DNA of 64,000 bases from Marinomonas fungiae (GCF_001418205.1 NZ_LIQF01000005.1:186001-250000); one strand, 5' to 3'. Positions 34,531 through 44,144 are shown, counted from the stretch's first letter. The notes: generated by a model from the letters alone, not told the origin. Made by a program: numbers and translations.

Positions 34531-35508
34531 TTATTTAAGCAAGCCAGCAGCTTTTGCTAATTCACGCATGTCTTGAACTCGCACTTTTACATACTCGTCC
34601 AAGGCTTCACCATGCATGTAGAATGGCATCAAGCCCTTCTCCGCAACCGTTTGCTTAAAGCCTTCTGTTTTGTAGGCTTCGGCAAATTTGTTTGACCAAT
34701 ATTGATACGCTTCATCCGATACTTTTGGCCCCAAGTAGTAGCCACGCATGATGGTCCATTCAGCGTTGTATCCTTGCTCATGAGCAGTAGGGATTGAGGC
34801 AAACTCACCCTCTAAACGTTCTGGGGACATGACCGCCAAAACACGTACTTTGCCGGCATCGAGCTGGCCTTTCATTTCGCCGATATCACCGGGATAAACC
34901 TTGATATGTCCACCCATTAATGCAGCAACCGCTTCACCGCCGCCTTCGTAGGCCACGTAACGCATTTTCTTAGGATCGATACCGGATGCCTTCATCAAGA
35001 TGGCAGCTTTCATCCAGTCTTGGCTACCCACACCACCACCGGCACCCAATACAAAGGCTGATGGATCCTTGCGCATATCTTCCACCAGCTCGCCAAGTGT
35101 TTGCCACGGCGCATCTGAAGACACCATGATCGCGCCGTAATCAACACCGGCGGTGCCGACCCAACGGGCATCATTTTCGTCTAGATCTTTACCAAATTTG
35201 CCTTGCGCTAGATTCAACAGCGAACCAGAGCTGAAAGCGACCAGTGCGTCACCATCATCTGGGTTCACCTTGTTGATATGGTTGTAAGCAACCGCACCTA
35301 CACCACCGGGCATAAATTTCACAGCCATCGGTGCATTAAGCAAATGTGCCCGCTCGAAACCAGTGGAAACCACTCGACATGTCAGGTCAAAACCACCGCC
35401 TGGTTTGGCTGGGGCGATGCAGGTAGGCTTCGATGGTTCATAGGCTGAAGCCATCGATGTCATGCCTATCAGTGAAAGGGCCAGTAGGGATTTTTTGAAA
35501 GTCTTCAT
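34531..35508 (-). CDS. tctC: Tripartite tricarboxylate transporter binding protein TctC
   Basis: The protein has 325 residues from the ATG at 35508 (GGAG about 10 bases upstream). The frame is open further upstream into the divergent promoter, but the signal peptide MKTFKKSLLALSLIGMTSMASA fixes this start. The mature protein has the Bug/TctC fold (CIAPAKPGGGFDLTCR, VKFMPGGVGAVAYNH). It captures a di- or tricarboxylate, citrate-like in the founding system, in the periplasm. The true ligand here is unknown. Confidence 0.9.
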   Translation of the reverse strand: MKTFKKSLLALSLIGMTSMASAYEPSKPTCIAPAKPGGGFDLTCRVVSTGFERAHLLNAPMAVKFMPGGVGAVAYNHINKVNPDDGDALVAFSSGSLLNLAQGKFGKDLDENDARWVGTAGVDYGAIMVSSDAPWQTLGELVEDMRKDPSAFVLGAGGGVGSQDWMKAAILMKASGIDPKKMRYVAYEGGGEAVAALMGGHIKVYPGDIGEMKGQLDAGKVRVLAVMSPERLEGEFASIPTAHEQGYNAEWTIMRGYYLGPKVSDEAYQYWSNKFAEAYKTEGFKQTVAEKGLMPFYMHGEALDEYVKVRVQDMRELAKAAGLLK

Positions 35509-35617
35509 TATAAAAGCTCCGCATTTGTTGTTATTGTTCTGCGCTGAAGATCGCAGTAAGGTAAAAGTAAGCACCGAAACTGACATCAACCTGACAAGCC
35601 ATAAAAAGAGTCTCTCT

Positions 35618-36286
35618 ATGCGTGTTTTACTCACCGAGGACAACGAAGGGTTAGCAAACTCTATCGTTCACTATTTTACTGATAATGGGCACGCTATTGA
35701 CTGGGTCCACAGTGCTGAAAAAGCCGATTTAATCCTCTCTCACGATGAATTTGATATGCTGATTCTTGATGTTAACTTGCCGGGAAAAAGTGGATTTGAG
35801 CTGCTATCGTCGTTGAGATCGCGTAAAAACCCGCTACCCGTTTTAATCCTAACGGCTCGTGCAGATATCGACGATCGGGTCAGCGCGCTGGACTTAGGCG
35901 CGGATGATTATTTAGTCAAACCGTTTGATTTAAGAGAACTAGCTGCCCGTTGTCGAGCACTGGTTCGACGGGAGCGAGGAAAGTCTGATAATGAAATTCA
36001 ATGCGGCAATTTAAGCTTCAACAGCGCAACTAAAACCGTAAAAATTGACGATGAGATCATCGAACTACGCCCACGCGAAGTACAGATGCTGGAACTTTTT
36101 CTGACGCATCTCGATAGGATGCTAACGAAAGATGATATCGCAAATCGACTGTATAATTTTGATGAAGCCTATACACCCAATGCGGTAGAGCAGACTCTGA
36201 CAAGACTCAGAAAGCAAATTCAAGGATCGACTTTGATTATTAAGACCGTTCGCGGCTTGGGATATCTAGCGCATGTCGATGATTAA
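35618..36286 (+). CDS. tctD: TctD-like response regulator (OmpR family)
   Basis: The protein has 222 residues from the ATG at 35618; in-frame codons upstream overlap the tctC promoter and are not receiver-like. The receiver carries acidic E7-D8, phospho-acceptor D51 (LILDVNLPGKSG) and the conserved K in VKPF. The C-terminus is a winged helix (ELRPREVQMLELFL, VRGLGY). It is divergent from tctCBA and very likely activates it, as in the Salmonella tct system. Confidence 0.92.
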   Translation: MRVLLTEDNEGLANSIVHYFTDNGHAIDWVHSAEKADLILSHDEFDMLILDVNLPGKSGFELLSSLRSRKNPLPVLILTARADIDDRVSALDLGADDYLVKPFDLRELAARCRALVRRERGKSDNEIQCGNLSFNSATKTVKIDDEIIELRPREVQMLELFLTHLDRMLTKDDIANRLYNFDEAYTPNAVEQTLTRLRKQIQGSTLIIKTVRGLGYLAHVDD

Positions 36287-37730
36287 ACATCATCTCGCAA
36301 AGCTCACGCCAACACAGATGTATTCCCTGAGACAGAGAATGCTGACGCGCACAGCTTTATTGATGTGCACTGTGTTAGCCATCTTGAGTGTCGGGGTTTG
36401 GCATTATGCCAACACAAGTGCCGACTATTCTTACGATCGTCTATTATCCAGCGCGAGTGTTACCATGCTCGATGGCATTAACGTCGACAAAAATCAGGTG
36501 CATATTGACCTCCCTTATTCCGCCTTTGAGATTTTGCAGCTAGCGCCTGAGGACAAAATTTACTATGGCATTTACGGTCCAAACGGTCATTTACTAAGTG
36601 GATATTCCGATCTGCCTCTAGAACCAAGCATGACAGAACGCGCAGCGGACCAACCGCGTTATGAACTACATACCTATAAAGGTCAAAAAGTTCGCTTTAT
36701 CGTGCGCCACAAACGCTTGAGTGAACGCTCTGTGGCTGGCAATGTGACCGTCATTTTAGGGCAAACCACCATTGCTCGAGACACGCAAATGCGGGATACA
36801 CTTTACGCCGCTTTGACAACACTAATGGCGGTGATGGCCATTGCCTTATTGGTTTTATGGTTAGCCATAAATCGTGCGTTAACCCCACTCAGCTGGTTGT
36901 CATCACAGCTTGTTTCGCAATCACCACTGGAAAATGGACAACTGCCAGCCACGAAGATAATGGAAGTCGCCCCGTTAACTCAGGCGATTAATAACTATCG
37001 ACAGCAATGGCTGGATGCTTTGGCGGTCATGCGCGATTTTATCGCAGATGCTTCACATCAAATTCGTACCGCTCAAGCAACAACCAAAGCCCAGCTTGAA
37101 ATAGCACTGTCCTCCCAAAGCGAGAAAATCGATAGAAGCGTCGTCGAGGCCATCTACCAAGATCACACCAAACTGACGCGTTTAACTAACCAATTATTAG
37201 TCCATGCCACGATTGTTCATCGTGGGGATCGCCAAGAGTTTATACCTTTAGACATACCTGTGATTTTGCAGGAAGTGATTACTCATGCGGTGCGCGATTA
37301 TGCCCATACTGATATCGAGTTTGAATACGTTGCGGCGCATGAAAAGGTAGCAATACTTGGCGATGAAATAGTCCTTAAAGAAGCACTAAGAAATGTCATT
37401 GATAACGCCGTTGCCCATGGCTCCACAGGAAATGCTGCAACGCACGGACTTATCCGCATTAGCCTCAAAGCATCTGGGCCCAACTGTCAGTTATGGGTGG
37501 AAGACAATGGACCAGGCATACCAGAAGAACAAAGACAGCGGGCATTGGAGCGCTTTGTAAAAGTGGGTTCGAACACTCAAGGATCTGGCCTTGGGCTTGC
37601 CATCGCGCAAACTGCTGCGATCTCTCATCACGGCCAACTTATGTTGTCTCAAAGTGAGCTGGGAGGGCTAGCAGTCTGCTTTTTATTACCTCGGTTAACG
37701 GAGGCGTCGAATGCATCGCTTAATAGTTAG
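36273..37730 (+). CDS. tctE: TctE-like sensor histidine kinase
   Basis: The 485-residue protein has a first membrane helix near residues 28-48, a periplasmic domain of about 130 residues, a second helix near 178-200 and the kinase core. The phospho-acceptor is H262 in DASHQIRTAQA; the usual RTPLA is RTAQA, so the conserved proline after the His is absent. N box NVIDNAVAHG and G boxes DNGPGIP and GSGLGLAIA are intact. The gene overlaps the regulator by 14 bases and the binding-protein gene by 20 bases. Confidence 0.9.
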   Translation: MSMIKHHLAKLTPTQMYSLRQRMLTRTALLMCTVLAILSVGVWHYANTSADYSYDRLLSSASVTMLDGINVDKNQVHIDLPYSAFEILQLAPEDKIYYGIYGPNGHLLSGYSDLPLEPSMTERAADQPRYELHTYKGQKVRFIVRHKRLSERSVAGNVTVILGQTTIARDTQMRDTLYAALTTLMAVMAIALLVLWLAINRALTPLSWLSSQLVSQSPLENGQLPATKIMEVAPLTQAINNYRQQWLDALAVMRDFIADASHQIRTAQATTKAQLEIALSSQSEKIDRSVVEAIYQDHTKLTRLTNQLLVHATIVHRGDRQEFIPLDIPVILQEVITHAVRDYAHTDIEFEYVAAHEKVAILGDEIVLKEALRNVIDNAVAHGSTGNAATHGLIRISLKASGPNCQLWVEDNGPGIPEEQRQRALERFVKVGSNTQGSGLGLAIAQTAAISHHGQLMLSQSELGGLAVCFLLPRLTEASNASLNS

Positions 37731-38730
37731 TCTAATTAGCTTCTTTTTTGTCGCCAACCTTTTCGCTAACGACACCGTTCTTCGTATTTACAGCGCGACT
37801 GACATCAGCGCAATACGCCCCATGTTGCATGAATTTGAAAGTCTTTATCCTGACGTCCCTGTTCTATATCGAGAATTTAATACGATAGAGCTATTTGATG
37901 AGCTACTCAATCCAAGCTTGCCAGCTCCAGATGTTGTCATCAGCTCTGCTGCGGATTTACAGGTAAAATTGGTCAATGATGGCTTTGCTCAACCCGTCTA
38001 TGACGTGCCTGATGTATCCCCTAATCAACCGTGGGCGCAATGGAGTAACGAACTTTTTGGCTTCACCTATGAACCCATCGTATTTGTTTACAATAAGGAA
38101 GCCTTTAAAAATACGGCCATCCCACACACCCATGAAGCCCTCGCAGAACAACTACGTGAAAAAGCCGCATTTTATCAGGATAGAATTGGCACCTATGATG
38201 CGGGTAGCTCAGGTCTTGGCTATCTGGTCGCATCACAAGATGAAGTGACGTTTAGTCTTACAGGACGTTTACAGGAAAGCTTAGGGCGTGCCAAAGCCAG
38301 TATTCATTGTTGCTCTTCAATACTACTGACACGTCTTTCAACGGGGGATTTGGTGTTTGGCTATAACCTCTTAGGCTCTTATGCCATGGCGAAAGCCACT
38401 AATAATGAGCATATTGGCGTGATCGTTCCAGAAGATTATACCTTAGCCATTCTGCGCTCAGCTTTTGTCCATAAAAATGCCACTAGACCAGAGCTAGCAG
38501 CAGCCTTTATTAGATACTTACGTTCGCCAGCTGGGCAAATAACCATTGCGACAAAAACTGCACTCATGCCTCTTAATCGACAGCTAGGTTCTCATAATGA
38601 TCCCGAACAGCAACTTCAAAAATCGACCAACTTCCACCCTATTCGCCTTGGTCCAGAGTTATTACTGTACCTAGACCAGCATAAAAAAGCGCAATTTTTG
38701 AATAGCTGGTCCCTAGCCATGCGTCCTTAG
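37711..38730 (+). CDS. Periplasmic binding protein co-transcribed with tctDE
   Basis: The 339-residue protein has a signal peptide (MHRLIVSLISFFFVANLFA) and a type II periplasmic-binding fold of the iron/sulfate/putrescine class (LRIYSATDISAIRPMLHEFE; later IPHTHEALAEQLREK). A GGAGG site sits inside the end of tctE and fixes the ATG. No ABC permease or ATPase gene follows. Position suggests an accessory ligand receptor that presents a carboxylate to TctE, and not a transport component (inference). Confidence 0.82.
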   Translation: MHRLIVSLISFFFVANLFANDTVLRIYSATDISAIRPMLHEFESLYPDVPVLYREFNTIELFDELLNPSLPAPDVVISSAADLQVKLVNDGFAQPVYDVPDVSPNQPWAQWSNELFGFTYEPIVFVYNKEAFKNTAIPHTHEALAEQLREKAAFYQDRIGTYDAGSSGLGYLVASQDEVTFSLTGRLQESLGRAKASIHCCSSILLTRLSTGDLVFGYNLLGSYAMAKATNNEHIGVIVPEDYTLAILRSAFVHKNATRPELAAAFIRYLRSPAGQITIATKTALMPLNRQLGSHNDPEQQLQKSTNFHPIRLGPELLLYLDQHKKAQFLNSWSLAMRP

Positions 38731-38871
38731 CCTCAATAACGGTGAGGAGTATCTTGCAAAAACGTACTGGTAGTGAAAGATTACGGCTGAATGAATCCGC
38801 TAACGCTTCATTAGCAAATGAGAGTTTATAAAAATCAGGAGAAAATTTAGAACGAGAAATGATACATAAGA

Positions 38872-38947
38872 TGGTGGGTGTGGAGAGGTTCGAACTCCCG
38901 ACATTCGCCTTGTAAGGGCGACGCTCTCCCAACTGAGCTACACACCC
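38872..38947 (-). tRNA. tRNA-Val (anticodon TAC), copy 2
   Basis: This gene is identical in sequence to the first copy and has the same loop CTTACAA and encoded CCA. Confidence 0.97.
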
Positions 38948-38986
38948 ATCTTTAAGAAGGCTACTTACTTTACTGATGAAAGTAAG

Positions 38987-39063
38987 TGGCGGAACGGACG
39001 GGACTCGAACCCGCGACCCCCTGCGTGACAGGCAGGTATTCTAACCAACTGAACTACCGCTCC
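38987..39063 (-). tRNA. tRNA-Asp (anticodon GTC), copy 2
   Basis: This gene is identical to the first copy, with loop CTGTCAC and encoded CCA. It is transcribed ahead of tRNA-Val. Confidence 0.97.
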
Positions 39064-39106
39064 TAACCTCAACACAAACAATTGTCTGCGTCAGAAGATG
39101 CGGCGT

Positions 39107-39134
39107 ATTATAGGATAAAAATCACTAAGCGCAA
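39107..39134 (-). promoter_or_regulatory. Stable-RNA promoter of tRNA pair, copy 2
   Basis: TTGCGC (39129-39134) and TATAAT (39107-39112) lie 16 bp apart with a G+C-rich discriminator (ACGCCGC). The 16-bp spacer has diverged from copy 1 while the hexamers are kept, so both copies are probably active. Confidence 0.8.
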
Positions 39135-39201
39135 CCATTTTTTTAAACTATTTCTTTACTAAACATAAGGTTAAAAAGCACACAAAAAGCGCCTCTCCAC
39201 A

Positions 39202-40113
39202 CTAGGGCCAATCGGAGAAGTCGATGCCTTGTTCTTTAGATAGGTTGCGCTGGCTTTCTCGATACAGCTGACGATACTGCTTAGGCGATTGCTGCATTGT
39301 TTTTTTGAAAAAATGGCTGAACTGACTCGAATCAGAAAAACCCAATTCATTTGAAATGGATTGAATTGTGTCGGGTAGCTTTCTTAGTCGATAAGTGGCC
39401 TCCATCAGTGTTCGGCTGTCGATCATCTCTTTGGGCGTTTTGGCCTGTGAGCGACGACACACATCATGGAGCCTGTCATAGGTCATATTCAGTTTTTCAC
39501 AGTAATAAGAGAGCGGAAGGCGTTGTTTAAAAGCCACCTCTATCAGTTGCTGAAATTGCTGCACGAGTCTTTCATCATTAGAATCAGAAGACACATTTGA
39601 GCTCTCCCCTAATACTCTTTGTGCCTGAATCAACAACACGCGTATAAGAGAAGAAATAACCATTGGTGAGCGGTTTTTCTCTTGCCAAATCTCTTTTTCA
39701 AGCAAACCAAACAGTGGCAGCATAGTCGCTTCCAGCAATGGTTGTTCTACAGTTAGAACCGTAGGCTGTTGCAGTAACTGCTTGAGCTTTGTGCTTTCGA
39801 CTTCACTCCCAATTATCATTGAACGGAGCGTCTCTTCAAAGCCAATCAAGCGTACCTGTGTACCACTGGTTAGATCCAACTTTGCTCCCGCCCCTAGATT
39901 GAGGATGGCCATGGAAGCGTCAAGCAAGACATACTCCTCACTATCAGATCGAATCACGGATCTGCCACTTTGTTGCAATACTAAGTAATAGAACCCTGTC
40001 ATTTCGCTATCACTCAGGCTGTAACTCCGTGACTGCAATCCAGCCTGATACGATGCAAATCGAACCGATGCTCCGATGATATCCTCTACCATTCCACCCT
40101 CAAAAATACCCAT
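39202..40113 (-). CDS. AraC-family transcriptional regulator
   Basis: The 303-residue protein has an N-terminal AraC-binding-like cupin region (about 10-180) and a C-terminal double helix-turn-helix (about 205-290) with CRRSQAKTPKEMIDSRTLMEA and ISNELGFSDSSQFSHFFKK. It is divergent from the aldehyde dehydrogenase/SDR operon at 40224-43971, about 110 bases away, and is the likely activator of that operon in response to an aromatic compound (inference). Confidence 0.88.
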   Translation of the reverse strand: MGIFEGGMVEDIIGASVRFASYQAGLQSRSYSLSDSEMTGFYYLVLQQSGRSVIRSDSEEYVLLDASMAILNLGAGAKLDLTSGTQVRLIGFEETLRSMIIGSEVESTKLKQLLQQPTVLTVEQPLLEATMLPLFGLLEKEIWQEKNRSPMVISSLIRVLLIQAQRVLGESSNVSSDSNDERLVQQFQQLIEVAFKQRLPLSYYCEKLNMTYDRLHDVCRRSQAKTPKEMIDSRTLMEATYRLRKLPDTIQSISNELGFSDSSQFSHFFKKTMQQSPKQYRQLYRESQRNLSKEQGIDFSDWP

Positions 40114-40223
40114 TAATTAACAATATTAACCCACATAACGACAATATTTTAAGCTACTCATCTTGCTAATCTGTTAAAACATCATCACCCAATAAAAACA
40201 GTAATAAAGAGTAAGGTGGTTTT

Positions 40224-41678
40224 ATGGATCAGTCAGCAACCTCTGCGCAGCTGGGCAGCGCGGTAGTAGAGTTGTTTATCGACGGAGAATTAAGAGCGGC
40301 TCGAGATCAGCAATATTTCGAACGTTTAAATCCCGCCACTCAGTCTGTCAGCAGTCAGGTAGCAGACGGACGTGCCTGTGACGCGCAACAAATGCTGTTC
40401 GCAGCCACTCGATGCTTTGCCACCTGGTCCAAAATGGAACTGGACGACAGAATCCAAATTTTCCATAGAGCGAAAGACTTATTACCGAGTTACAAAAAGC
40501 GTTTTTCACTTGCGATGCAAGAGGATATTGGCGCGGCCCAAGATTGGATTGACTTTAATCTTAACGTTGCCATGGATGTCATCGATGCCGCCATCGATTT
40601 AGCGAGAAGGTGTCAACATGATAGTGACGAGGCAGACTCCCAAAATAGCTTTTTAATACGCCAACCTGCCGGGGTTTGCTTAGCGATCGCTCCATGGAAT
40701 GCGCCGATAGCACTTGGTATGCGCGCAGTAATCTTTCCCCTTATCTTTGGCAATACGGTGGTGTTTAAAGCCTCCGATATGTCCCCGCAAACACATTTAT
40801 TGATTGCACTATTACTAAAAGAGGCCGGGCTGCCTGCTGGGGCTTTAAATGTCATAAACAATCGCCCAGAACACTCTGAAGCCGTTCTTCGCTGCTTAAT
40901 TTCTAACCCTGCCGTGCGGCGTATCAATTTTACGGGCTCTACTCGTGTAGGCCGCATTGTAGCGGGTATGGCTGCCGAGCACGTCAAACGATGTCTACTT
41001 GAGCTAGGCGGTAAATCTCCTGTGATTGTGCTAAAGGATGCAGATTTAGAGCTTGCCACGAACGCTGTCATTCATGGAGCTTTTTTAAATCAAGGGCAGA
41101 TTTGTATGGCCACGGACCGGATCATCGTCGAACAAGCCATCGCCGAAGAGTTTATTAGTCGATTAGTTCAAAGAGCTAAGTCCATTACTGCGCAGCCACC
41201 GTCTCAAAAAGGCTGTCAACTTGGCCCAGTAGCAAGCCCGTCCATTGCTAATCGACTCTCAGGACTAATAGAAGATGCATTGGATAAAGGAGCACGCTTA
41301 TTAACAGGTGCTCGCGTTCAAGGTCAATTCATTGATGCCACATTAATTGATCGTATCACCCCAATGATGCGGCTGTATTCGGAAGAATGCTTTGGCCCCA
41401 TTGCTGGTATCTACCGTGTAGAAAATGTCGAAGAAGCCATCACGCTGGCCAATGACTGCGAGTATGGCCTAGCCGCTGCGATATTCAGCCAAGATCTCGA
41501 CAAAGCAACCTATATTGCAGAACGGCTTGAATCAGGCACTTGCCATATCAATTCGTCCACCGTTCAAGATGATCCTTCTAAGCCATTTGGCGGACTGAAA
41601 TCCAGTGGATATGGGCGTTTTGGGGGGCTAGCGTGCATCGATGAATTTACCGAATTACGCTGGATAACCGTCCAATAA
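40224..41678 (+). CDS. Aldehyde dehydrogenase, aromatic aldehyde type (first paralogue)
   Basis: The 484-residue NAD(P)-dependent aldehyde dehydrogenase has general-base E260 (LELGGKSP) and catalytic C294 (NQGQICMATDR). The NQGQICM motif is typical of salicylaldehyde/vanillin/benzaldehyde dehydrogenases. It resembles the protein at 42526-43971 throughout, so the two are paralogues. With the SDR between them it suggests stepwise oxidation of an aromatic alcohol and then aldehydes, for example coniferyl aldehyde to ferulate. The precise substrate is not visible. Confidence 0.85.
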   Translation: MDQSATSAQLGSAVVELFIDGELRAARDQQYFERLNPATQSVSSQVADGRACDAQQMLFAATRCFATWSKMELDDRIQIFHRAKDLLPSYKKRFSLAMQEDIGAAQDWIDFNLNVAMDVIDAAIDLARRCQHDSDEADSQNSFLIRQPAGVCLAIAPWNAPIALGMRAVIFPLIFGNTVVFKASDMSPQTHLLIALLLKEAGLPAGALNVINNRPEHSEAVLRCLISNPAVRRINFTGSTRVGRIVAGMAAEHVKRCLLELGGKSPVIVLKDADLELATNAVIHGAFLNQGQICMATDRIIVEQAIAEEFISRLVQRAKSITAQPPSQKGCQLGPVASPSIANRLSGLIEDALDKGARLLTGARVQGQFIDATLIDRITPMMRLYSEECFGPIAGIYRVENVEEAITLANDCEYGLAAAIFSQDLDKATYIAERLESGTCHINSSTVQDDPSKPFGGLKSSGYGRFGGLACIDEFTELRWITVQ

Positions 41679-41726
41679 AGTAGATCTTGTCAGTTGTTAT
41701 TCAAAATAAAAAACTAGGAGAGTGTT

Positions 41727-42515
41727 ATGTTATTTGGAAAGAATATCGTCATTACAGGCGCAGCAAGTGGAATTGGAGCCCGTACAGCGGAGCTTGCCAG
41801 CCAAATGGGCGCCAATGTCATTTGTATTGATATCAACACACCAAAGCACCACTACGGTACATTTCTGGCAGGAGATTTGTCCTCAGCGGAAGGCGTCGCC
41901 AAGATAGTTGACAGGTTGCCAAAAGAAATTCACGCGCTTTGCAATGTGGCCGGCGTATCAGGAGAAGCAGGTGCCGATATTACCTTACGAGTTAACTTCT
42001 TCGGTTTAAAAATGTTGTCTGAGTCGATTGTTGGAAAAATGTTCTCTGGTGGCAGCATTATCAATGTCGCCTCTATTGCTGGCTATGGTTGGCGAACGAA
42101 TGCCAAAAGAGCCTCCGCCATCGCCCATACATCAGGCTTCCCAGAAAATATGGCTTCTTTTATGGAACAAAATGATATCGCCAATGAGCTTGGTTACCCA
42201 ATTTCTAAGGAAGCACTATTGGTTTGGACTCAGCTTGCATCACAACAAGCATTGTTTAAAGACAAAAGTATTCGCGTCAATGCCGTCTCTCCTGGACCTG
42301 TTGAAACGCCTATTATTAATGAGTTTCGTGCTGTACTTGGTGATGATCGAGTTAATGCTGATATTAATAAAGTAGGACGTCCTGCTACACCATCAGACAT
42401 CGCCCCTGCTATCTGCTTTTTATGCTCTGATGGCGCACGCTGGATCAATGGGCACAATCTAGCGACTGATGGTGGCTTAGAGGCTGTTGTTAACAAAGAC
42501 ACATTTGAGCTATAA
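41727..42515 (+). CDS. SDR dehydrogenase, coniferyl-alcohol dehydrogenase-like
   Basis: The 262-residue classical short-chain dehydrogenase has the NAD-binding motif T10-GAASGIG, catalytic S116 (NVASIAG), Y157 and K161 (YPISK). The C-terminal RWINGHNLATDGGLE block, the CNVAGVSG motif and the overall pattern resemble CalA coniferyl-alcohol dehydrogenase. Flanking by two aromatic-type aldehyde dehydrogenases fits that role. A related aryl or terpene alcohol is also possible. Confidence 0.75.
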   Translation: MLFGKNIVITGAASGIGARTAELASQMGANVICIDINTPKHHYGTFLAGDLSSAEGVAKIVDRLPKEIHALCNVAGVSGEAGADITLRVNFFGLKMLSESIVGKMFSGGSIINVASIAGYGWRTNAKRASAIAHTSGFPENMASFMEQNDIANELGYPISKEALLVWTQLASQQALFKDKSIRVNAVSPGPVETPIINEFRAVLGDDRVNADINKVGRPATPSDIAPAICFLCSDGARWINGHNLATDGGLEAVVNKDTFEL

Positions 42516-42525
42516 GGAGAATAAT

Positions 42526-43971
42526 ATGACTGTCATGCTTCGTATTGCTAATCAAGATCTGGCGGCTAGCCACGGCAAGACATTTGATCGAATCGATCCT
42601 GTCACTGGTGAGATTGCTTCAACCTCGGCTGCGGCATCGTTAGAGGATGTGAATCAAACGGTAAAAGCAGCCCATGAGGCTTTTAAAACATGGAGCAAAA
42701 CCACACCGGCTGAGCGCCGTAACCTGCTGAATAAAGCCGCAGATATCATGGAACAAAAAAGTGACCTATTTATCGCGGCCATGATCACAGAAACGGGCTC
42801 AACGGGACCTTGGGCGGGATTCAATGTATCACTGGCTGCGGGACATATTCGAGAAGCGGCCGCGCTAACCACACAGCTAAATGGTGAAGTCATTCCCTCA
42901 AACAAACCTGGCACCCTCGCCATGTCTGTTTATAAACCTAAAGGGGTGTGTTTAGCCATGGCACCTTGGAATGCGCCAGTGATCCTTGGTTCACGTGCTA
43001 TCGCTACGCCACTGGCTTGTGGCAACAGCGTCATTTTAAAAAGCTCTGAGTTTTGCCCTTTGACCCACCGCCTAATTATTGATTGTTTTATTGAAGCAGG
43101 CTTCCCAGATGGTACGGTGAATGTACTGTCAAATGCTCCAGAAGATGCGGCTGAAATAGTGAAAGCTTTAATTGAGGCGCCACAAGTTCGCCATATCAAC
43201 TTTACGGGTTCAAGTCCTGTCGGTCGTATTATTGGAAGACTCGCCGGAGAAAACCTTAAGCCAGCTTTACTGGAGTTAGGTGGTAAAGCCCCTTTAGTCG
43301 TTTTATCAGACGCTGACATTGATGGCGCAGTCAATGCTGCTATTTTTGGTGCTTTCATGAACCAAGGGCAAATCTGTATGTCGACGGAGCGCTTAATCGT
43401 TGATAGCGCGATTGCCGATGTATTCGTTGAGAAGCTCGTTGCCCGCGCCGCAAAACTTCCTTGGGGAAATCCACGCGACCATGTCGTTCTTGGTTCACTG
43501 GTCAATCCAGAGGTATCTGATAAGATGCATAAGCTGATTGACGATGCCGTTAGCAAAGGCGCTAGCGTAGTGTGTGGTGGTGAAAACGATGGCGCCCTCT
43601 TCTCTGCAACACTGCTCGACAATGTAACGCCAAACATGCGCATCTTTAACGAAGAAAGCTTCGGCCCTGTAAAGTCTATTATTCGTGTTGATGGTGACGA
43701 GGAAGCCATTGCTATGGCGAACGATACGGAATATGGCTTATCGGCTGCCGTATTCTCGCAAGACATAAACCGCGCTCTAGCCTGTGCCAATGCGATTGAA
43801 AGTGGCATTTGTCATATTAATGGACCGACCGTCGCGGACGAACCTCACATGCCCTTTGGTGGCGTAGGTGACTCGGGCTATGGCCGTTTCGGCGGCAAGG
43901 CTGCTATTGCAGAGTTTACCGATCTTCGCTGGATTACCATTGAAGACCCAAACCAGCATTACCCTTTCTAA
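42526..43971 (+). CDS. Aldehyde dehydrogenase, salicylaldehyde/vanillin type (second paralogue)
   Basis: The protein has 481 residues from the ATG at 42526 (AAGGAG nearby); the frame is open slightly upstream into the SDR gene. It has general-base E250 (LELGGKAP) and catalytic C284 (NQGQICMSTER), the signature of vanillin/salicylaldehyde dehydrogenases. It is the last gene of the operon and is followed by a strong terminator. Confidence 0.87.
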   Translation: MTVMLRIANQDLAASHGKTFDRIDPVTGEIASTSAAASLEDVNQTVKAAHEAFKTWSKTTPAERRNLLNKAADIMEQKSDLFIAAMITETGSTGPWAGFNVSLAAGHIREAAALTTQLNGEVIPSNKPGTLAMSVYKPKGVCLAMAPWNAPVILGSRAIATPLACGNSVILKSSEFCPLTHRLIIDCFIEAGFPDGTVNVLSNAPEDAAEIVKALIEAPQVRHINFTGSSPVGRIIGRLAGENLKPALLELGGKAPLVVLSDADIDGAVNAAIFGAFMNQGQICMSTERLIVDSAIADVFVEKLVARAAKLPWGNPRDHVVLGSLVNPEVSDKMHKLIDDAVSKGASVVCGGENDGALFSATLLDNVTPNMRIFNEESFGPVKSIIRVDGDEEAIAMANDTEYGLSAAVFSQDINRALACANAIESGICHINGPTVADEPHMPFGGVGDSGYGRFGGKAAIAEFTDLRWITIEDPNQHYPF

Positions 43972-43996
43972 ATAAGCTATAGAAAACTCTCTCTAT

Positions 43997-44030
43997 ATCC
44001 CCGCTTAAAGCCTTTTAAGCGGGGTTTTCT
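43997..44030 (+). terminator. Terminator of the aromatic alcohol/aldehyde operon
   Basis: CCCCGCTTAA pairs with TTAAGCGGGG around six bases and is followed by TTTTCTT, about 25 bases after the stop codon. Confidence 0.9.
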
Positions 44031-44144
44031 TATGGGAAGAATAGATACAGTGAGCTGGACAGCATACTAGAACAGTACAAAGGATAGTGTACAAGAGATT
44101 GGCTATCAGAATACTTCACATCAGATTCGCCAGACTCGATATAG

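Larger units (their letters stand above)
38868..39114. repeat. Direct repeat, copy 2 (tRNA-Val/tRNA-Asp with promoter)
   Basis: This is the second copy of the block at 29688-29934, offset by 9180 bp and in the same orientation. Differences are at the spacer between the tRNAs (two bases) and near the promoter (three bases). Confidence 0.9.

Noticed and set aside
35509-35643. N-terminal extension of tctC into the divergent promoter
   Set aside because: The signal peptide begins at 35508 and the extension overlaps regulatory DNA and the tctD leader.
40613-41071. 152-codon minus-strand frame inside the first aldehyde dehydrogenase
   Set aside because: Same position relative to its paralogue's shadow frame; a by-product of codon usage in aldehyde dehydrogenase genes.
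42930-43808. 292-codon open frame on the minus strand antisense to the second aldehyde dehydrogenase
   Set aside because: It is fully inside a gene with clear catalytic motifs, has no ribosome site or recognisable domain, and is serine/proline-rich as expected for a shadow frame.
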